Source of the DNA: Rhizobacter koreensis
GTDB lineage: Bacteria; Pseudomonadota; Gammaproteobacteria; Burkholderiales; Burkholderiaceae_C
Assembly (NCBI RefSeq): GCF_013366375.1
Contig: NZ_JABWMJ010000003.1
Location: 186,001-250,000, forward strand
Direction: 5' to 3'
Length of the DNA stretch: 64,000 bases
This document shows, one piece after another, positions 41,574 to 50,198 of the stretch. How positions within the stretch are numbered: position 1 is the first letter of the stretch; each line of letters begins with the position of its first letter. A model generated the notes under the pieces. The model was not told the origin of the DNA. It saw only the letters and a list, made by a program, of their open reading frames with translations, and searched no databases. A program made the position numbers and the translations under genes.

Positions 41574-42923
41574 TCAGCGCTTGTGCCGGTCGAGCCAGCC
41601 TTCGAGGTAGTGGATGCTGGTTCCGCCCTCGACGAACTTGGTGTCGACCATCAGGTCGCGGTGCAGCGGGATGTTGGTCGAGATGCCTTCGACCACCGTC
41701 TCCGACAGCGCGGTGCGCATGCGCGCCAGCGCCTGCTGGCGGGTGTCGCCATGGACGATGATCTTGCCGATCATCGAGTCGTAGTTGGGCGGAACCACGT
41801 AATTGGTGTACGCGTGCGAGTCGACCCGCACGCCGGGGCCGCCGGGCGGGTGCCACATGGTCACGCGGCCGGGCGAGGGCGTGAACTTGTACGGGTCCTC
41901 GGCGTTCACGCGGCACTCGATGGCATGGCCGCGGCACGGCACGTTGCGCTGCGCGAACGGCAGCTTCTCCCCGGCCGCGATGCGGATCTGCATCTGCACG
42001 ATGTCGATGCCGGTGACGAGTTCGGTGACCGGGTGCTCGACCTGCACCCGGGTGTTCATCTCGATGAAGAAGAACTCGCCGTTCTCGTAGAGGAACTCGA
42101 AGGTGCCGGCGCCGCGGTAGCCGATCTTGCGGCAGGCGGCGGCGCAGCGTTCGCCGATGCGCTCGATCAGGCGCCGCGGCACGCCCGGGGCCGGCGCCTC
42201 CTCGATGATCTTCTGGTGGCGGCGCTGCATCGAGCAGTCGCGCTCGCCGAGCCAGACGGCGTTCTTGTGCTGGTCGGCGAGCACCTGGATCTCGATATGG
42301 CGCGGGTTCTCGAGGAACTTCTCCATGTAGACCGCGGGGTTCCCGAACGCCGAACCGGCTTCCGCGCGCGTGGTCTGCACCGCCGACAACAGCGCCGCCT
42401 CGGTGTGGACGACGCGCATGCCGCGCCCGCCGCCGCCACCGGATGCCTTGATGATCACCGGATAGCCGACTGCGCGCGCCGCCTTGATGACCTCGGAGGG
42501 CTCATCGGGCAGGGCGCCGTCGGAACCCGGCACGCACGGCACACCCGACTTGATCATGGCCTGCTTGGCCGAGACCTTGTCGCCCATCAGCCGGATCGAC
42601 TCGGACGTCGGGCCGATGAAGGTGAAGCCGCTGCGCTCGACGCGCTCGGCGAAGTCGGCGTTCTCGGAGAGGAACCCGTAGCCGGGGTGGATCGCCTCGG
42701 CGTCGGTCACCTCGGCGGTCGCGATGATCGCCGGCATGTTCAGGTAGCTCTGCGCCGACGGCGCCGGGCCAATGCAGACGGCTTCGTCGGCGAGCTTGAC
42801 GTACTTGGCGTCGCGGTCTGCCTCGGAGTAGACGACCACCGACTTCACGTCGAGTTCGCGGCACGCGCGCTGAATGCGCAGCGCGATCTCGCCCCGGTTC
42901 GCGATCAGGATTTTCTTGAACAT
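41574..42923 (-). CDS. accC: Acetyl-CoA carboxylase, biotin carboxylase subunit
   Basis: ATP-dependent carboxylation of the biotin on AccB, first step of fatty-acid synthesis. 449 residues starting [21 protein letters not shown]. An ATP-grasp domain has the Gly-rich [14 protein letters not shown] loop, catalytic [14 protein letters not shown], and the biotin-carboxylase C-terminal domain. It lies 37 bp downstream of accB. Full length, no oddities. Confidence 0.98.
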   Translation of the reverse strand: MFKKILIANRGEIALRIQRACRELDVKSVVVYSEADRDAKYVKLADEAVCIGPAPSAQSYLNMPAIIATAEVTDAEAIHPGYGFLSENADFAERVERSGFTFIGPTSESIRLMGDKVSAKQAMIKSGVPCVPGSDGALPDEPSEVIKAARAVGYPVIIKASGGGGGRGMRVVHTEAALLSAVQTTRAEAGSAFGNPAVYMEKFLENPRHIEIQVLADQHKNAVWLGERDCSMQRRHQKIIEEAPAPGVPRRLIERIGERCAAACRKIGYRGAGTFEFLYENGEFFFIEMNTRVQVEHPVTELVTGIDIVQMQIRIAAGEKLPFAQRNVPCRGHAIECRVNAEDPYKFTPSPGRVTMWHPPGGPGVRVDSHAYTNYVVPPNYDSMIGKIIVHGDTRQQALARMRTALSETVVEGISTNIPLHRDLMVDTKFVEGGTSIHYLEGWLDRHKR

Positions 42924-42960
42924 GGATTCTCGGCTCGGCCGCGCGTCGTCCGACGGCGGC

Positions 42961-43446
42961 TCAGTCGATGATGAGGAGCGGCTGGCCGAACTCGACCGCC
43001 TGGCCGTCCTCGCAGAGGATCTCGCGCACCGTACCGGCCTTGTCGGCCTCGATCTCGTTCATGATCTTCATCGCCTCGATGATGCAGATCGGATCGCCGA
43101 CCTTGACGGCCGCGCCGACCTGCACGAAAGGCGCCGCGCCCGGGCTCGCCGCGCGGTAGAAGGTGCCGACCATCGGCGACTTGACCGGGTGCCCCGGGTC
43201 GGGAGCTTCCTCGGCGAGACGGTCGCCGCCCACTGCCGCCGCGCCCGAACCGTTGCCGTTGCCGTTGCCGTTGCCGTTCAGGCCCGCCGGCATGGGTGCC
43301 GCGACCCAGGTGCCGGCTGGCGCCGGCGCTGCCGCAGGGCCGGCCTTCACGATGCGCACCTTGCCGTCGGCCTCGACGATCTCGAGTTCGGAGATGTTCG
43401 AGTCCGACACGAGATCGATCAGGGTCTTGAGTTTTCGCAGATCCAT
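42961..43446 (-). CDS. accB: Biotin carboxyl carrier protein of acetyl-CoA carboxylase
   Basis: 161 residues carrying the biotin that swings between AccC and the AccAD transferase. The C-terminal biotinyl domain (about 86-161) has the biotinylated Lys127 in EAMKIM. The linker holds (Asn-Gly)x5 at residues 57-66, encoded by a hexanucleotide repeat. An SD-like GGAG precedes the ATG. A terminator-like hairpin lies just upstream in the leader. aroQ, often the upstream neighbour in relatives, is absent. Confidence 0.97.
   Translation of the reverse strand: MDLRKLKTLIDLVSDSNISELEIVEADGKVRIVKAGPAAAPAPAGTWVAAPMPAGLNGNGNGNGNGSGAAAVGGDRLAEEAPDPGHPVKSPMVGTFYRAASPGAAPFVQVGAAVKVGDPICIIEAMKIMNEIEADKAGTVREILCEDGQAVEFGQPLLIID
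43250..43278 (-). repeat. Hexanucleotide tandem repeat inside accB
   Basis: CCGTTG x4 plus CCGTT on the plus strand, read as Asn-Gly repeats in the AccB linker. In-frame changes in copy number would only lengthen or shorten the linker. Confidence 0.9.
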
Positions 43447-43463
43447 TCAGCCCGCTCCGCCAG

Positions 43464-43488
43464 AAAAAGCCGGCGCGAGCGCCGGCTT
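43464..43488 (-). terminator. Terminator-like hairpin in the accB leader
   Basis: Minus strand: AAGCCGGCGC-TC-GCGCCGGCTT followed by TTT (five T in total after the GC stem). It ends only about 18 nt before the accB ATG and directly ahead of its SD. It could be the terminator of the tlpA-like unit or a read-through/attenuation point for accBC. Confidence 0.7.
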
Positions 43489-43609
43489 GAGATCAACACG
43501 CCACTGGCCCGTAGAGCCGCAAATCGTTGGCGAAGCGCGAGACTTTACGCCGAATGCTCACCATTCCCGGGCGTTGACAAAGTTTCGTTCGTGCCGCGCG
43601 ATCACCGTG

Positions 43610-44128
43610 TCAGACCTCGATCGCCTTCCAGCGTTCGAGGTCGGCGGCCGTCAGCGCCCCGGTCTTTCGCTCGCGCACCCGCCCGTGCGAGTCGAACAGC
43701 ACGCTGTAAGGCAGGCCGCCGGCGGTGTTGCCGAGCCGACGCGTGAGTTCGACGCCGCCGTAGCCGCCGAGCGCGACCGGCAACGCGAGCGCGTGCTGCT
43801 TCACGAACGCGCCGACCGCCTGGGCGTTGTCGATCGCGATCGCGAGCACCTGCCAGCCCTTGGCGCGCTGCTCGGCATGGAAGCGATCGAGCAGCGGCAT
43901 CTCCTCGACGCAGGGCACGCACCAGGTCGCCCAGAAGTTCACCACCAGCGGGCGGCCGCGCAGGCTGTCGAGCGCGAGCATGCCGGCGTCGCCGGGCCGT
44001 TGCAGACTGACCCCGCCGAGGTGTTGCCCGAACTCGTCGGCCGCGCCGGCGCGCCAGACGCCGAAGCCCACGCCGGCGGTGACCGCCCCGCCCGCGAGCG
44101 CGCCGGCCAGAAGGCTGCGCCGCTTCAC
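43610..44128 (-). CDS. TlpA/ResA-like thiol-disulfide oxidoreductase
   Basis: 172 residues. The N-terminal signal or anchor (KRRSLLAGALAGGAVTAGVGFGVW) directs it to the periplasm; the RRS start is not a full Tat motif. A thioredoxin fold follows with active site WCVPC (Cys70, Cys73) in NFWATWCVPCVEEMPLL, and the cis-Pro region GLPYSVLFD. Probably reduces disulfides during cytochrome c maturation or envelope repair. It is coupled to the upstream gene by ATGA (44125-44128). Confidence 0.9.
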   Translation of the reverse strand: MKRRSLLAGALAGGAVTAGVGFGVWRAGAADEFGQHLGGVSLQRPGDAGMLALDSLRGRPLVVNFWATWCVPCVEEMPLLDRFHAEQRAKGWQVLAIAIDNAQAVGAFVKQHALALPVALGGYGGVELTRRLGNTAGGLPYSVLFDSHGRVRERKTGALTAADLERWKAIEV

Positions 44129-44721
44129 GCGTCGTCGGCCGCGAGCGCGCGCGCCCCGGCCAGGTCGCCGCGCAGCGAGCGGCCGCCCGCGTCGAGCTTG
44201 AGCGCGCCGCGCAGATCGTCGTAGTCGAGGATCGTGAAGAGCACCACCACCCGCATGCCGAGCTCCCGGCTCGTCGTCGCGACGCTCAGCACGTCGAGCG
44301 TCCTGCCGTTGGGCCCGGTGGTGCTGCCGACCTCGTAGTCGACGTCGAGGTCGAGCAGCGCGAGCTCGGCGGCCTTCGAGTCGTCGCAGAACAGGTCGAT
44401 GTGGATATCGTTGCGACGGGTCGCCGTGCCGCGCCAGACTGCGCCGGTGAGGTGAGGGCGGAAGCGCTCGAGGCGCTCCATCCAGCGGATCGCGATGCGG
44501 CGCAGTTCGGCGAGCTCGGCCGGCTGTGTGTCGGCGCAGAAGAGGGCGATGTACTCGCGCACGTCGTCCTCGACGGCGTCGTTGCCGGGCAGCTCGCTGC
44601 TGCGCGGGTTGGCGCCCAGATCGCGCGCCGCGCGACGCTTGGCGGCGCCGTAGTCGAGGCCCTCCTCCACGACGAGGCGGGCCGCGCTCGCGGCGATTTC
44701 TTCGGTCAGGCGCGATGGCAT
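44125..44721 (-). CDS. Conserved hypothetical protein, possible nucleotidyltransferase-like fold
   Basis: 198 residues, cytoplasmic. The N-terminal helical region LTEEIAASAARLVVEEGLDYGAAKRRAARDLG is followed by PHLTGAVWRGTATRRNDIHIDLFCDD and LDLDVDYEV. The spacing of G...RNDIHIDLF recalls nucleotidyltransferase-like domains, but the catalytic DxD is not clear. Homologues sit next to tlpA in Burkholderiales and are sometimes mislabelled as a Mur ligase. Function unknown. Coupled to the tlpA-like gene. Confidence 0.75.
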   Translation of the reverse strand: MPSRLTEEIAASAARLVVEEGLDYGAAKRRAARDLGANPRSSELPGNDAVEDDVREYIALFCADTQPAELAELRRIAIRWMERLERFRPHLTGAVWRGTATRRNDIHIDLFCDDSKAAELALLDLDVDYEVGSTTGPNGRTLDVLSVATTSRELGMRVVVLFTILDYDDLRGALKLDAGGRSLRGDLAGARALAADDA

Positions 44722-44743
44722 CGGGCGATTCTAGGGACCGGCC

Positions 44744-45535
44744 TCAGGGCAGGTCGACCGCACCCATCCGCGCCGCGATGGTGCCGGCGCGCCCCGTCAC
44801 GTACGAGGAGCCGGGACGTTTCTCGAAGCGCTTGGGTGCCGGCAGCATCACCGCCAGTTGCGCGGCCTGGCCGGGCGCGAGCTGGCCGGCGCTGCGCCGG
44901 AAGTAGTGCCCCGCGGCGGCCTCGGCGCCGAACACGCCTTCGCCCCACTCGACGTTGTTGAGGTAGATCTCGAGGATGCGCGACTTGTCGAGAAAGGCCT
45001 CGAGCAGGAAGGTGATCGCGAACTCCTGCGCCTTGCGCGGCAGGTTGCGTTCGCCGCTCAGGAACAGGTTCTTGGCAAGCTGCTGCGTGATGGTCGAGCC
45101 GCCGACCACCTTGGGTTCGACGGCTTTGGCCGGCGCCAGCGGCTTGCCGGGGTTGCGTGCGGCCTGTCGTGCGGTGCGCTGCGCCTGGCGCTCGGCGGCG
45201 CGCGCGGCGACCTGCTCGGCGCGCTGGTTGCGGCCCCACGCCTTGTCGATCGCGTCCCATTCGACGCCGTCGTGATCGACGAAGCCGGCGTCTTCGGACG
45301 CGATCACCGCACGCTTGAGGTGGTTCGAGATCGCCGGGTAGTCGACCCAGCGCTGGCTCCAGCCCGAGCCGGCGCCGGTGGTCGCGAGGCGCCAGGCCTC
45401 CGAGCGCTGGAACGCGGTCGACTGCGGGTCCACCACGGCCATCGCGGCGACCCGCAGCGCGAAGTGGATCTGCAGCGCGAGGAAGGCGAGCAGCACCAGC
45501 GCCAGCCAACGGCCGAGCGAGGCGCGCAGCGTCAT
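44744..45535 (-). CDS. mtgA: Monofunctional peptidoglycan transglycosylase MtgA
   Basis: GT51 glycosyltransferase that polymerises lipid II. 263 residues: an N-terminal membrane anchor (WLALVLLAFLALQIHFAL), catalytic Glu81 in IASEDAGFVDHDG, and GGSTITQQLAKNLFLSGERN (145-164). A roughly 40-residue Ala/Arg/Gln-rich insertion (102-142) separates the first catalytic motif from GGSTITQQ, where most homologues have a short loop. The start overlaps the aroE stop as ATGA. Confidence 0.94.
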   Translation of the reverse strand: MTLRASLGRWLALVLLAFLALQIHFALRVAAMAVVDPQSTAFQRSEAWRLATTGAGSGWSQRWVDYPAISNHLKRAVIASEDAGFVDHDGVEWDAIDKAWGRNQRAEQVAARAAERQAQRTARQAARNPGKPLAPAKAVEPKVVGGSTITQQLAKNLFLSGERNLPRKAQEFAITFLLEAFLDKSRILEIYLNNVEWGEGVFGAEAAAGHYFRRSAGQLAPGQAAQLAVMLPAPKRFEKRPGSSYVTGRAGTIAARMGAVDLP

Positions 45536-46398
45536 CGCGCGGGTGCCGTGTCGACGCGCTCACGCAGCGCGGCGAGCACCGCGGCGGTGGCGGGGCGCCG
45601 CCCGCGCCACATCGCGTACGCCTCGGCGCCCTGCTCGACCAGCATGCCGAGCCCGTCGCGCCCGGTCGCGCCCTGCGCCTCGGCCCACCGCAGGAACCCG
45701 TGCGCCGCGGGCCCGTAGGCCATGTCGACCGCGAGCCCGCCGGCTCGCAGCACGCCCTCGGGGAGCGCGAGCGACGCACCTTTGAGGCTGCTCGCGCTCG
45801 CGTTGACGACGAGGTCGAAGCCGCTTCCGCAGTCGTCGAGCGGCGCCGCCGCCAGGCGGGTGCGCGATCCCGCCGGCTGCGCATCGACGACCGGCCGGTG
45901 ACGCTCGACCAGCTCGACCGCGCGCCCGACGCTGCGGTTGGCCACCACCATTTCCGCAGGCCCGGCGCCGAGCAGCGGGCCCAGCGCACCCGCCGCGGCG
46001 CCGCCGGCGCCGACCATCAGCACGCGGCGACCGGCGAGCGGCACGCCCGCGTTGCGCTCGATGTCGACGACGAGGCCGATGCCGTCGGTGTTGTCGCCGA
46101 GCCAGTCGGCACCGTCGAAGCGCAGCGTGTTGCACGCGCCGGCCAGCCTGGCACGCGGGCTGTGACGCGTCGCCAGCGTGCACGCCTCGAACTTGAACGG
46201 CATGGTGACGTTGCAGCCGCGACCGCCGCCGGCCGCGAACGCGCGCACCGCGTCGGCGAAGCCATCGAGCGCGCAGAGCAGGCGACCGTACTCAATGCGC
46301 TCGCCGAGCTGCGCGGCGAACGCCTGCTGCATGAACGGCGACTGGCTGTGCTCCACCGGGTTGCCGAGCACCACGTAGCGGTCGACGGCGTCGCTCAT
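45532..46398 (-). CDS. aroE: Shikimate dehydrogenase
   Basis: NADPH-dependent reduction of 3-dehydroshikimate. 288 residues from the ATG at 46398 (MSDAVDRYVVLGNPVEHSQSP). Shikimate-binding HSQSP, catalytic Lys in VTMPFK, CNTLRF, DNTDGIGL, the Rossmann GAGGAAAGALGPLL and NASASSL are all present. An in-frame extension upstream lacks conservation. It is followed by mtgA with overlap. It lies in the conserved rnb-tonB-aroE-mtgA series. Confidence 0.97.
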   Translation of the reverse strand: MSDAVDRYVVLGNPVEHSQSPFMQQAFAAQLGERIEYGRLLCALDGFADAVRAFAAGGGRGCNVTMPFKFEACTLATRHSPRARLAGACNTLRFDGADWLGDNTDGIGLVVDIERNAGVPLAGRRVLMVGAGGAAAGALGPLLGAGPAEMVVANRSVGRAVELVERHRPVVDAQPAGSRTRLAAAPLDDCGSGFDLVVNASASSLKGASLALPEGVLRAGGLAVDMAYGPAAHGFLRWAEAQGATGRDGLGMLVEQGAEAYAMWRGRRPATAAVLAALRERVDTAPAR

Positions 46399-46507
46399 CG
46401 GCGCGGACCGCTCGCGCGGCCTCGGCTGGGGCAGCAGGCCGCGCGGGGTCCCGGGCACGCGCGCTCGGAAGGAAGGGAAGGGACCGCGGGCGGGATGGAA
46501 CGTCTCC

Positions 46508-47365
46508 TCATGACGGTGCACTCAACTTGGCCTCGAAGCCGCCTTCGCGCGAGAAGCGAAAGCGCGAGGTGATGACGAGCTGGTCGGCGCCGCGCCGCAT
46601 CGCGGGCGTGAAGCGGCCGAACGGCGCCGCGGCGGCGACGATCGCCACGGCCTGGCGATCGAGCACCTTCGACGTCGACGGCCGCACGATCTCGGTCTCC
46701 ACGAGGCGACCCTCGGCGTCGACGGTGACGTTCATCGTCAGCTCGCCATAGAGCTTCCGGCCGCCGCTCTCGGGAAAGTTGCGCGTGCCCCGGTCCTCGA
46801 TGCGGCGGCGCAGCGCGTCGTAGTAGAGCGCGTAGACCGCCTCCGTCGTCGCCGGGCTGACGTAGCGCTTGCGCGGCCGCGTGTTCTGCTCGTTGACCTG
46901 CTTCTCGATCTCGCCGAGCGTCTGCACGATCTGCCGGTTGCGCTCGTCCTGCTCGCGCTCGGTCGGCGTCGTGACGTCGCGCTGCGGCTCGGCCAGCGGC
47001 AGCGTCGCGACCTCGCGGCGCAGCTGCGTCAGGAGCTGCTGCTCGGTCTGCTGCAGCTGCTCGAGCCGGCGCTCGGGCGTGTCCTCGACCGCATCGCCGA
47101 CCGCGCTGGTCGGCGCCGGCGGCAGGGGCGAGGTCGCGCGCCCTTGTGCGACGTCGCCGCCGCCGGCCAGGTTGGCCTGCGCGATCGCCTGCGCCGTGGT
47201 GGGCGCCTCGGCCGAACGCGCGTTGACCAGGATCACCTCGAGCGGCGACTCGCGGAACAGGCGGTCGAAGCGGCCGGGGTCGCCGACGTGAACGCCCAGC
47301 AGCGCCGCGTGCGCGCCGATCGAGACGAGCAGCGTCACGTGCAACGTCGACAGGCGCCTGGCCAT
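46508..47365 (-). CDS. TonB-family energy transducer-like protein
   Basis: 285 residues. N-terminal inner-membrane anchor (LHVTLLVSIGAHAALLGV), a periplasmic Gln/Arg/Glu-rich linker likely to form a coiled coil (RRLEQLQQTEQQLLTQLRREV...), and a C-terminal TonB-box-binding-type domain (GELTMNVTVDAEGRLVETEIVRPSTSKVLDR...). ExbB and ExbD are not adjacent, so its partner complex is unknown. The linker lacks the Pro-Glu/Pro-Lys repeats of classical TonB. It lies 9 bp after the RNB-family nuclease gene. Confidence 0.85.
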   Translation of the reverse strand: MARRLSTLHVTLLVSIGAHAALLGVHVGDPGRFDRLFRESPLEVILVNARSAEAPTTAQAIAQANLAGGGDVAQGRATSPLPPAPTSAVGDAVEDTPERRLEQLQQTEQQLLTQLRREVATLPLAEPQRDVTTPTEREQDERNRQIVQTLGEIEKQVNEQNTRPRKRYVSPATTEAVYALYYDALRRRIEDRGTRNFPESGGRKLYGELTMNVTVDAEGRLVETEIVRPSTSKVLDRQAVAIVAAAAPFGRFTPAMRRGADQLVITSRFRFSREGGFEAKLSAPS

Positions 47366-47374
47366 GGCGGCTCG

Positions 47375-49564
47375 TCAGGCGGGAACCTGCGGCGACGCCG
47401 CAGCGCTGGATGCGGCGCCGGCGGAGTCGCCGATGGAAGCGCCGCGGCTCGCCTCGCGGGCGTCCGGCGAGGCGTCGTCGCTGGCCTCGCCGAGATCGAT
47501 CGCGATCGCGATCGGGCCCGCGCCTTCGACCGCGTCGTCGGCGTCGTCGGCGATCGCGTCGTCCGGCACCGGGGCGTCGTCGATGCGGCCCACGACGCTC
47601 GCGTGCACGTCGAGCGTCAGCAGGTCGGTGCCGCCGATCGCGACGCGCACGTGGGCGCCGCGCGCCAGCGACTCGGCACCGATCGCGCGGAACACCAGCG
47701 GCAGGGTGTCGGCACGCACGAGGCCGTCCTTCATGACGACGCCGTCGAGCTGGCGAACGTCGTTCTGCTCGAGGTACTTCAGCGTCCAGTAGCGCTCGAG
47801 GCCGGACTGAAACGCGTTGTAGTCCGAGTAGGTCGCATCGAAGTCCGCGATGATCGCGAGCAGCTGCACGTCCTTCGGCTTGAAGGGTGCGGCGAGCGCC
47901 GCGGTGCGGCCGTGGCGCGCGCAGGCGATCAGCTGCCACTGGTTCACGAGGTCGACGTAGCGGCGCAGCGGCGACGTCGACCACGCGTACTGGGCGACAC
48001 CCATGCCGGCGTGCGGCGCCGGCCGCGTGCTCATGCGCACCTTGTTGCCGGGCGCAAGGCTGGCCTGGCTGCGGTAGATGCCGGGCACGCCGCAGGCGGC
48101 GAGCCAGCCGCCCCAGGTGCTGTTGGCGAGGATCATCGACTCGGCGACGATCAGGTCGAGCGGCGAGCCGCGCCGGCGCACCGCGATCGCCACGCGTTCG
48201 TCGCCGCGGGGCTCGGCGTCGTCGTTGCCTTCGAGGCGGAACGCGTAGTCGGGGCGGTTGAAGAGCTCGGGCTTGCCGCGCACCGCCTCGCGGCCCGCCT
48301 TCAGGTGGCGCGCCAGCCGGTAGAGCGTGGTCAGTTCGGCGCGGTACGGGTGCGCGTCGGCGGCGGCCGGCGAGGCGCCGGCTTCGAAGTCGACGGCGGG
48401 CTCCTCGTCGCTCGACCGGTCCGATCGGGGGGCGACCGGCGTCGCGGTGCCGGAGAGCGTCTCTTCCGTGATGACGCTGTCGAGCTGGTCGTGGCGCAGA
48501 TTGGCCGCGATGCGGATGCGCTCGAGGCGGGTTTCGCTCGCGCTCTGTGCGAGCGTCGCCTCGTCGAACGTCACGTAGAGCGACACCACCGGGCACTCGC
48601 GGCCCTCGAGCAGCGTGTAGGCGTCGACCACCGCCGGCGGCAGCATGGTGATCTTGTGGCCCGGCATGTAGACCGTCGAGAGGCGCTCGCGTGCGATCGC
48701 GTCGACGGGGGTTCCCGGTGCGAGCGCGAGGCCGGGCGCCGCGATGTGGATGCCGAGCGTGAAGCGGCCGCTGCCGATGCCTTGCACCGAGAGCGCGTCG
48801 TCGATCTCGGTGGTGGTCGAGTCGTCGATCGAGAACGCCTCGACCGGCGCCAGCGGCAGCTCGCCGTCGACGCCCGGCACGCCGACCGCCGCGAAGCCGG
48901 TGCCTTTGGGAAAGTGCTCGAACAGGAACCGGCGCCAGTGGAACTGGTACGGCGAGTCGATCGCGCCGGCATCCTTCAGGATGTCGAGCGGGGCTCGCTG
49001 GGCTTGGCGCGAGGCCTCGACCACGGCCTTGTATTCGGGCCCGTTCTTGTCGGGCTTGAAGAGGATCTTGTAGAGCTGCTCGCGGATCGGCGGCGGGCAG
49101 TTGCCGGCGACGAGCTCGCCCGCCCAGGCGTCGATCTGCAGCGCGGCCTGGCGCTTGCGTTCGATGCCGAGCAGCGCCGCCTTGACGATCTCCTCCGGCG
49201 CTTTCTTGAAGTTGCCCTTGCCGAGGCGCCGGAAATAGTGCGGCGCGTCGAACAGGCCGAACAGCGCGGCGGCCTTCGACTCGATGCCGGCCGACTCGCC
49301 GAAGTAGTCGCGCGCGAGGTCGGCGAATCCGAACTCGCCCTCGGGCGCGAATTCCCAGGCCAGGTCGAGGTCCATCTCCTTCGCGAGGCTCTGCGCCTCG
49401 GCGATCAGCGCACCGGGCTCGGGCTTGTCGAACTTGAGCAGCACGTTGGCTGCCTTCACCTTGGCGCGCTTGCCGGACTCGAGCTCGACCTGCAGCGAGG
49501 CGTCGCTCTCGCTCATCACGCGGCCGGCGTGGAACTTTCCGCTGTCTTCGTAGAGGGCGTACAT
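47375..49564 (-). CDS. RNB-domain exoribonuclease (RNase II/R family, betaproteobacterial type)
   Basis: 729 residues from the ATG at 49564 (MYALYEDSGKFHAGRV). Predicted 3'-5' exoribonuclease. The RNB core begins near EAFSIDDSTTTEIDDALSV. Two of the metal-binding aspartates (DD) and the first Asp are present, but the position equivalent to RNase II Asp207 is Glu. MSTRPAPHAGMGVAQYAWSTSPLRRYVDLVNQWQL carries the conserved catalytic arginine block. The N-terminal part lacks an obvious cold-shock pair, and the C-terminal tail is Ala/Asp-rich. The next gene downstream is tonB-like. Confidence 0.9.
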   Translation of the reverse strand: MYALYEDSGKFHAGRVMSESDASLQVELESGKRAKVKAANVLLKFDKPEPGALIAEAQSLAKEMDLDLAWEFAPEGEFGFADLARDYFGESAGIESKAAALFGLFDAPHYFRRLGKGNFKKAPEEIVKAALLGIERKRQAALQIDAWAGELVAGNCPPPIREQLYKILFKPDKNGPEYKAVVEASRQAQRAPLDILKDAGAIDSPYQFHWRRFLFEHFPKGTGFAAVGVPGVDGELPLAPVEAFSIDDSTTTEIDDALSVQGIGSGRFTLGIHIAAPGLALAPGTPVDAIARERLSTVYMPGHKITMLPPAVVDAYTLLEGRECPVVSLYVTFDEATLAQSASETRLERIRIAANLRHDQLDSVITEETLSGTATPVAPRSDRSSDEEPAVDFEAGASPAAADAHPYRAELTTLYRLARHLKAGREAVRGKPELFNRPDYAFRLEGNDDAEPRGDERVAIAVRRRGSPLDLIVAESMILANSTWGGWLAACGVPGIYRSQASLAPGNKVRMSTRPAPHAGMGVAQYAWSTSPLRRYVDLVNQWQLIACARHGRTAALAAPFKPKDVQLLAIIADFDATYSDYNAFQSGLERYWTLKYLEQNDVRQLDGVVMKDGLVRADTLPLVFRAIGAESLARGAHVRVAIGGTDLLTLDVHASVVGRIDDAPVPDDAIADDADDAVEGAGPIAIAIDLGEASDDASPDAREASRGASIGDSAGAASSAAASPQVPA

Positions 49565-49640
49565 CGGGGCGGATTGTCGCTTGAAGCCATCCGCCCGGCG
49601 CCTGCGCAAGCCTCACGACGCGGGCGGGACGGCGCGGGTT

Positions 49641-50198
49641 TCATGTCGCGCGGCCCTTGCGATACCGCACCCCCGCGCTCGGGGTGCGGTTCGCGCCGGC
49701 TGCGATCGCGCTCAGCGCGCGCGAGGCATGCGCGTGGCAGATCGCCAGGCCGAGCGCGTCCGAGGCGTCGGGGCCCGGCGCGCTCGCGAGGCCGAGCAGC
49801 TGCATGACCATGAACTGCACCTGCTCCTTGCGTGCCTGGCCGTGACCGACGATGGCGCGCTTCATCTGCAGCGCCGAATACTCGGCCACCGGGAGCTCGC
49901 CGGCGACAAGCGCCGTCACGGCCGCGCCGCGCGCCTGGCCGAGCAGCAGCGTGGACTGCGGGTTGACGTTGACGAAGACGATCTCGACCGCGGCGCAGGT
50001 GGGCCGGTAGCGCGCCGACACCTCGCGCACGCCGTCGAAGATGATCTTGAGGCGGGCCGGCAGGTCGAGCGTCGCCGCGGCATCGGTCTTGATGGTGCCG
50101 CTCGCGACGTACGCGAGCGCGCTGCCGTCCGACTCGACGACGCCGAAGCCGGTGGTGCGGAGGCCCGGGTCGATGCCGAGGATGCGCGCCGCGGTCAT
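49641..50198 (-). CDS. ruvC: Holliday junction resolvase RuvC
   Basis: Dimeric endonuclease that cuts Holliday junctions. 185 residues. Acidic active site Asp10 ([12 protein letters not shown]), Glu72 (AAVEIVFVN), Asp144 and Asp147 ([14 protein letters not shown]) all conserved. The ATG at 50198 overlaps the CdsA-like stop (ATGA). Neither ruvA nor ruvB follows; the next gene is the RNB nuclease, so the usual ruvCAB cluster is split. Confidence 0.97.
   Translation of the reverse strand: MTAARILGIDPGLRTTGFGVVESDGSALAYVASGTIKTDAAATLDLPARLKIIFDGVREVSARYRPTCAAVEIVFVNVNPQSTLLLGQARGAAVTALVAGELPVAEYSALQMKRAIVGHGQARKEQVQFMVMQLLGLASAPGPDASDALGLAICHAHASRALSAIAAGANRTPSAGVRYRKGRAT

Noticed and set aside
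47144..49807. 887-codon plus-strand frame opposite the RNB nuclease
   Set aside because: Repetitive Arg/Asp/Val composition and no domain; third-position GC artefact.
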